Assembly (NCBI RefSeq): GCF_047729875.1
Contig: NZ_CP159826.1
Coordinates: 1,426,001-1,490,000, forward strand
Origin: Marimicrobium sp913061115
Lineage (GTDB): Bacteria; Pseudomonadota; Gammaproteobacteria; Pseudomonadales; Halieaceae
Direction: 5' to 3'
DNA length: 64,000 nt
Numbering within the stretch: the first letter of the stretch is position 1; each line of letters opens with the position of its first letter. Position numbers and translations under genes: made by a program. Below, in pieces: positions 62,140 to 64,000 of the stretch. The notes under the pieces are model-generated. The model worked only from the letters and a program-made list of their open reading frames with translations. It had not been told where the DNA came from and ran no database searches.

Positions 62140-64000
62140 TTACTGACAGAGTTCAGACGTCATTAACTCTACATCGGCGAGCGTTAGAGTTTGGTCTTGA
62201 AACGCGTTGGTATAGATCTCTAAAAATTCGGGTTTCACCTGAGGAGCATAGTTGTCCGAGTAAGCGCTAAGTAGCAGGTTGGAAAATTTTGCCCGGCCGC
62301 CGTAGTTGACCAACGTGGGTGTTTCGATGGCGCCACCGGTAATGGTTGTGTAGTCAAAATTTCGTTCGAAGTCGCGCAGTAAACCGGCGGAATACATTTT
62401 TAGTTTCGAACGCGGCGCGCGCGTGGGTAGATGTGCCAATGGTTGAAAGTAGTTGGTCAGTACAATGGCATTACAGCGTGACGGCTCGAAACTGGCATCG
62501 CGCAGAATCTGATTGCCGATGACCCATTCCAGTCCCAGGTTACTGCTATAGCGCAATTGCCAGAAGCCCTCTTGCCCTGCAAGTACAATGGCGCTGTCAC
62601 CAGCCTGTTGTCTGATATCCTGCGGTAGCGGACCCATTTCCAGCCCGATGGCGAGCCCGTAGCGCAAGGGTGTGCGCATGGCATCAAATCCGGTGTAGCG
62701 GTGCTGATTATTCGCAGGCACTTTTTCTTCCGCCACCGGCAGTAGGCTCTTCATCCAGAATGCCTGCCAAAAATCTCTGGTTAGTTCGCGTACTTTATCG
62801 GGATGCTGCTCCGCTACATTCGTTTTTCCGGCTGGTTCGGCTGACAGGTTGAACAAACTGGGCTCTAAGCCTTGCGTACTGGAAAGTCGCCACTGGTCGG
62901 ACGCCGATAAGAAGCTGAAGCGCAAGGCCTCCACGTTTGAGCTGAAGACTTCCCAGCTGCGGCCTGTACGTTGCGATCTGGCGTCACCACTTATCACCGG
63001 CCACAAATTGTTGCCATCTAGATTTTCTGGGATAGGACTGCGTGCAGAGGCGAGCAGGGTAGGGTATACATCAACATTCATTACCGTGTCATCAATGATC
63101 TTCCCGGCTGGGATAGCGCCCGGCCAATTGATGATAAGTGGGGTGCGGTAGGCACCCTCGAACATGTCGGCTTTTTTTCCATAGAATGGATAGTTGTTAT
63201 CCAGCTGCTTGTTGGTACCGCCGTTGTCGCTGATAAACACGACCAGCGTATTCTTACGGTCGACCGTGGCGAGTATCTGTCCAATGGCGTCGTCGAGCTG
63301 TGTGACCAATGCCGTATATTCTCCGGCCGGCGTATCGGGAAAGCGCGCCTTATAACGCTCGTCTGGCTGGATGGGGTTATGTGGTGCAAGAAATGCGTGG
63401 TATAGGAACCAGGGTTGCTTTTGCGCCTGTAAGTGTTTGATTTTTTCTATTGTGTGTTGGGTGAGTATGTCTGTCAGGTGGCCTTCATGTTGTTCGAGTA
63501 CGCCGCCATTCACTCTGAGCATGGGATTGCGATAAGTGGGCCTCTTGGTGCCGCCTTTATTGGCATCGGTGACTTCTCCGGAGAGTTCCCATTGATTTAA
63601 AAATCCGAACCATTCGTGAAAGCCTTTGTGCTGCGGCCATGCTTCAACTCGGCTCTCGCCGGCGTGCCACTTGCCGGTCATATAGGTCATATACCCGGCG
63701 CTTTGCAATTGTTCCGCGATGGTGCTGTGCTCAGCTGGAATTTCAATGCCTGTTGGACGAAAGCCCGAGCGCTCTGGATAACGGCCAGTCAATAATGCTA
63801 CGCGACTGGGTGTGCAGGTTGAATCGGCGTAGTGACGCCGAAAGATTACGCCGTTCTGCGCTAACTCAGTAATGTGCGGCGTTACAATGCCGTCTGGGTT
63901 GATTGCATTGGTGTCGTTGTACCCGAGATCGTCGACGACGATCATCAGTATGTTGGGTACGATAAAAACGTCTTCACTTGCGGGGCTCACCCACTCAACG
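62140..64000 (-). CDS. sulfatase (formylglycine type), 5' end outside window
   Basis: At least 616 residues. N-terminal NILMIVVDDLGYNDTN provides metal-binding Asp pairs. The maturation motif CTPSRVALLTGRYPERSG holds the Cys turned into formylglycine. GKWHAGES and FISDNGGTN are the usual later active-site pieces, and FLAPHNPIQPDERY fits arylsulfatases. No signal peptide is seen after the GTG at 63990 and the frame stays open to the edge, so the true start is likely beyond base 64000. Hydrolyses sulfate esters, perhaps of algal polysaccharides. Confidence 0.9.
   Translation of the reverse strand, partial: VEWVSPASEDVFIVPNILMIVVDDLGYNDTNAINPDGIVTPHITELAQNGVIFRRHYADSTCTPSRVALLTGRYPERSGFRPTGIEIPAEHSTIAEQLQSAGYMTYMTGKWHAGESRVEAWPQHKGFHEWFGFLNQWELSGEVTDANKGGTKRPTYRNPMLRVNGGVLEQHEGHLTDILTQHTIEKIKHLQAQKQPWFLYHAFLAPHNPIQPDERYKARFPDTPAGEYTALVTQLDDAIGQILATVDRKNTLVVFISDNGGTNKQLDNNYPFYGKKADMFEGAYRTPLIINWPGAIPAGKIIDDTVMNVDVYPTLLASARSPIPENLDGNNLWPVISGDARSQRTGRSWEVFSSNVEALRFSFLSASDQWRLSSTQGLEPSLFNLSAEPAGKTNVAEQHPDKVRELTRDFWQAFWMKSLLPVAEEKVPANNQHRYTGFDAMRTPLRYGLAIGLEMGPLPQDIRQQAGDSAIVLAGQEGFWQLRYSSNLGLEWVIGNQILRDASFEPSRCNAIVLTNYFQPLAHLPTRAPRSKLKMYSAGLLRDFERNFDYTTITGGAIETPTLVNYGGRAKFSNLLLSAYSDNYAPQVKPEFLEIYTNAFQDQTLTLADVELMTSELCQ

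Noticed and set aside
1..64000. CRISPR arrays, rRNA genes, prophage structural modules
   Set aside because: Looked for regular 25-40-bp spaced repeats, rRNA-like sequence and capsid/tail genes and saw none; the only tandem repeats are those listed.

Overview
The window looks like chromosomal DNA of a marine-type gammaproteobacterium. This rests on gene content: mnmC, hrpA, a CpxA/CpxR-like pair with a matching CpxR box, and the block mlaA-like / RssB-like / STAS / TerB / transaldolase / dusA, which as I recall has the same order in Pseudomonas. Many xenobiotic-type enzymes (SDR, SnoaL-like, TauD-like, hotdog and MaoC proteins) suggest the Cellvibrionales/OMG group; that placement is inference.

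Layout. 1-6.9 kb: 3' part of a giant autotransporter with two classes of internal repeat, the second a nearly perfect 378-bp tandem array. 7-13 kb: small catabolic genes around the CpxRA-like pair. 13-18.3 kb: a lipoprotein, a DUF1254/DUF1214 protein, betaine aldehyde dehydrogenase and two exported proteins. 18.6-25.6 kb: a probable minus-strand operon, mnmC - glutamine cyclotransferase - M16 protease - MFS transporter. 26-36 kb: housekeeping and envelope genes (MaoC, hrpA, mlaA-like, rssB/rssC-like, terB, tal, dusA). 36-39 kb: marC, a 35-residue lipoprotein not previously called, an IS6-family transposase remnant and a retropepsin-like protease. 39.6-43.2 kb: gltX, a SlyD-like isomerase, a thioesterase, a DUF4345 protein and tRNA-Ala(GGC) with a strong promoter.

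43.2-48.4 kb is a scrambled accessory zone next to the tRNA gene: a truncated tyrosine integrase, a fragment of a PLP-dependent decarboxylase, a GC-rich beta-propeller gene, the 5' stub of a nitroreductase gene behind a 10-bp-arm palindrome, an internally deleted IS91-family element bounded by inverted ends, a DUF2855 gene, and a solo copy of the same element end. Another solo end lies 10 kb away beside marC. 48.4-52.5 kb: a small lipoprotein and a translationally coupled pair of large, Cys-rich exported proteins of unknown function. 52.6-58.6 kb: dienelactone hydrolase, then a three-gene minus-strand cluster (ethanolamine-type permease, glutamine-synthetase-like ligase, iron-type alcohol dehydrogenase) that could oxidise an amino alcohol as its gamma-glutamyl derivative, divergent from a SnoaL/ABM pair. 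58.9-64 kb: FkbM methyltransferase, an unknown exported protein, a DUF3313 lipoprotein and a sulfatase that runs off the window.

I did not find a complete known defence, CRISPR or secretion locus. The best candidates for undescribed biology are the coupled secreted pair at 49.1-52.5 kb, the amino-alcohol glutamylation cluster, and the IS91-derived miniature element with its solo ends.
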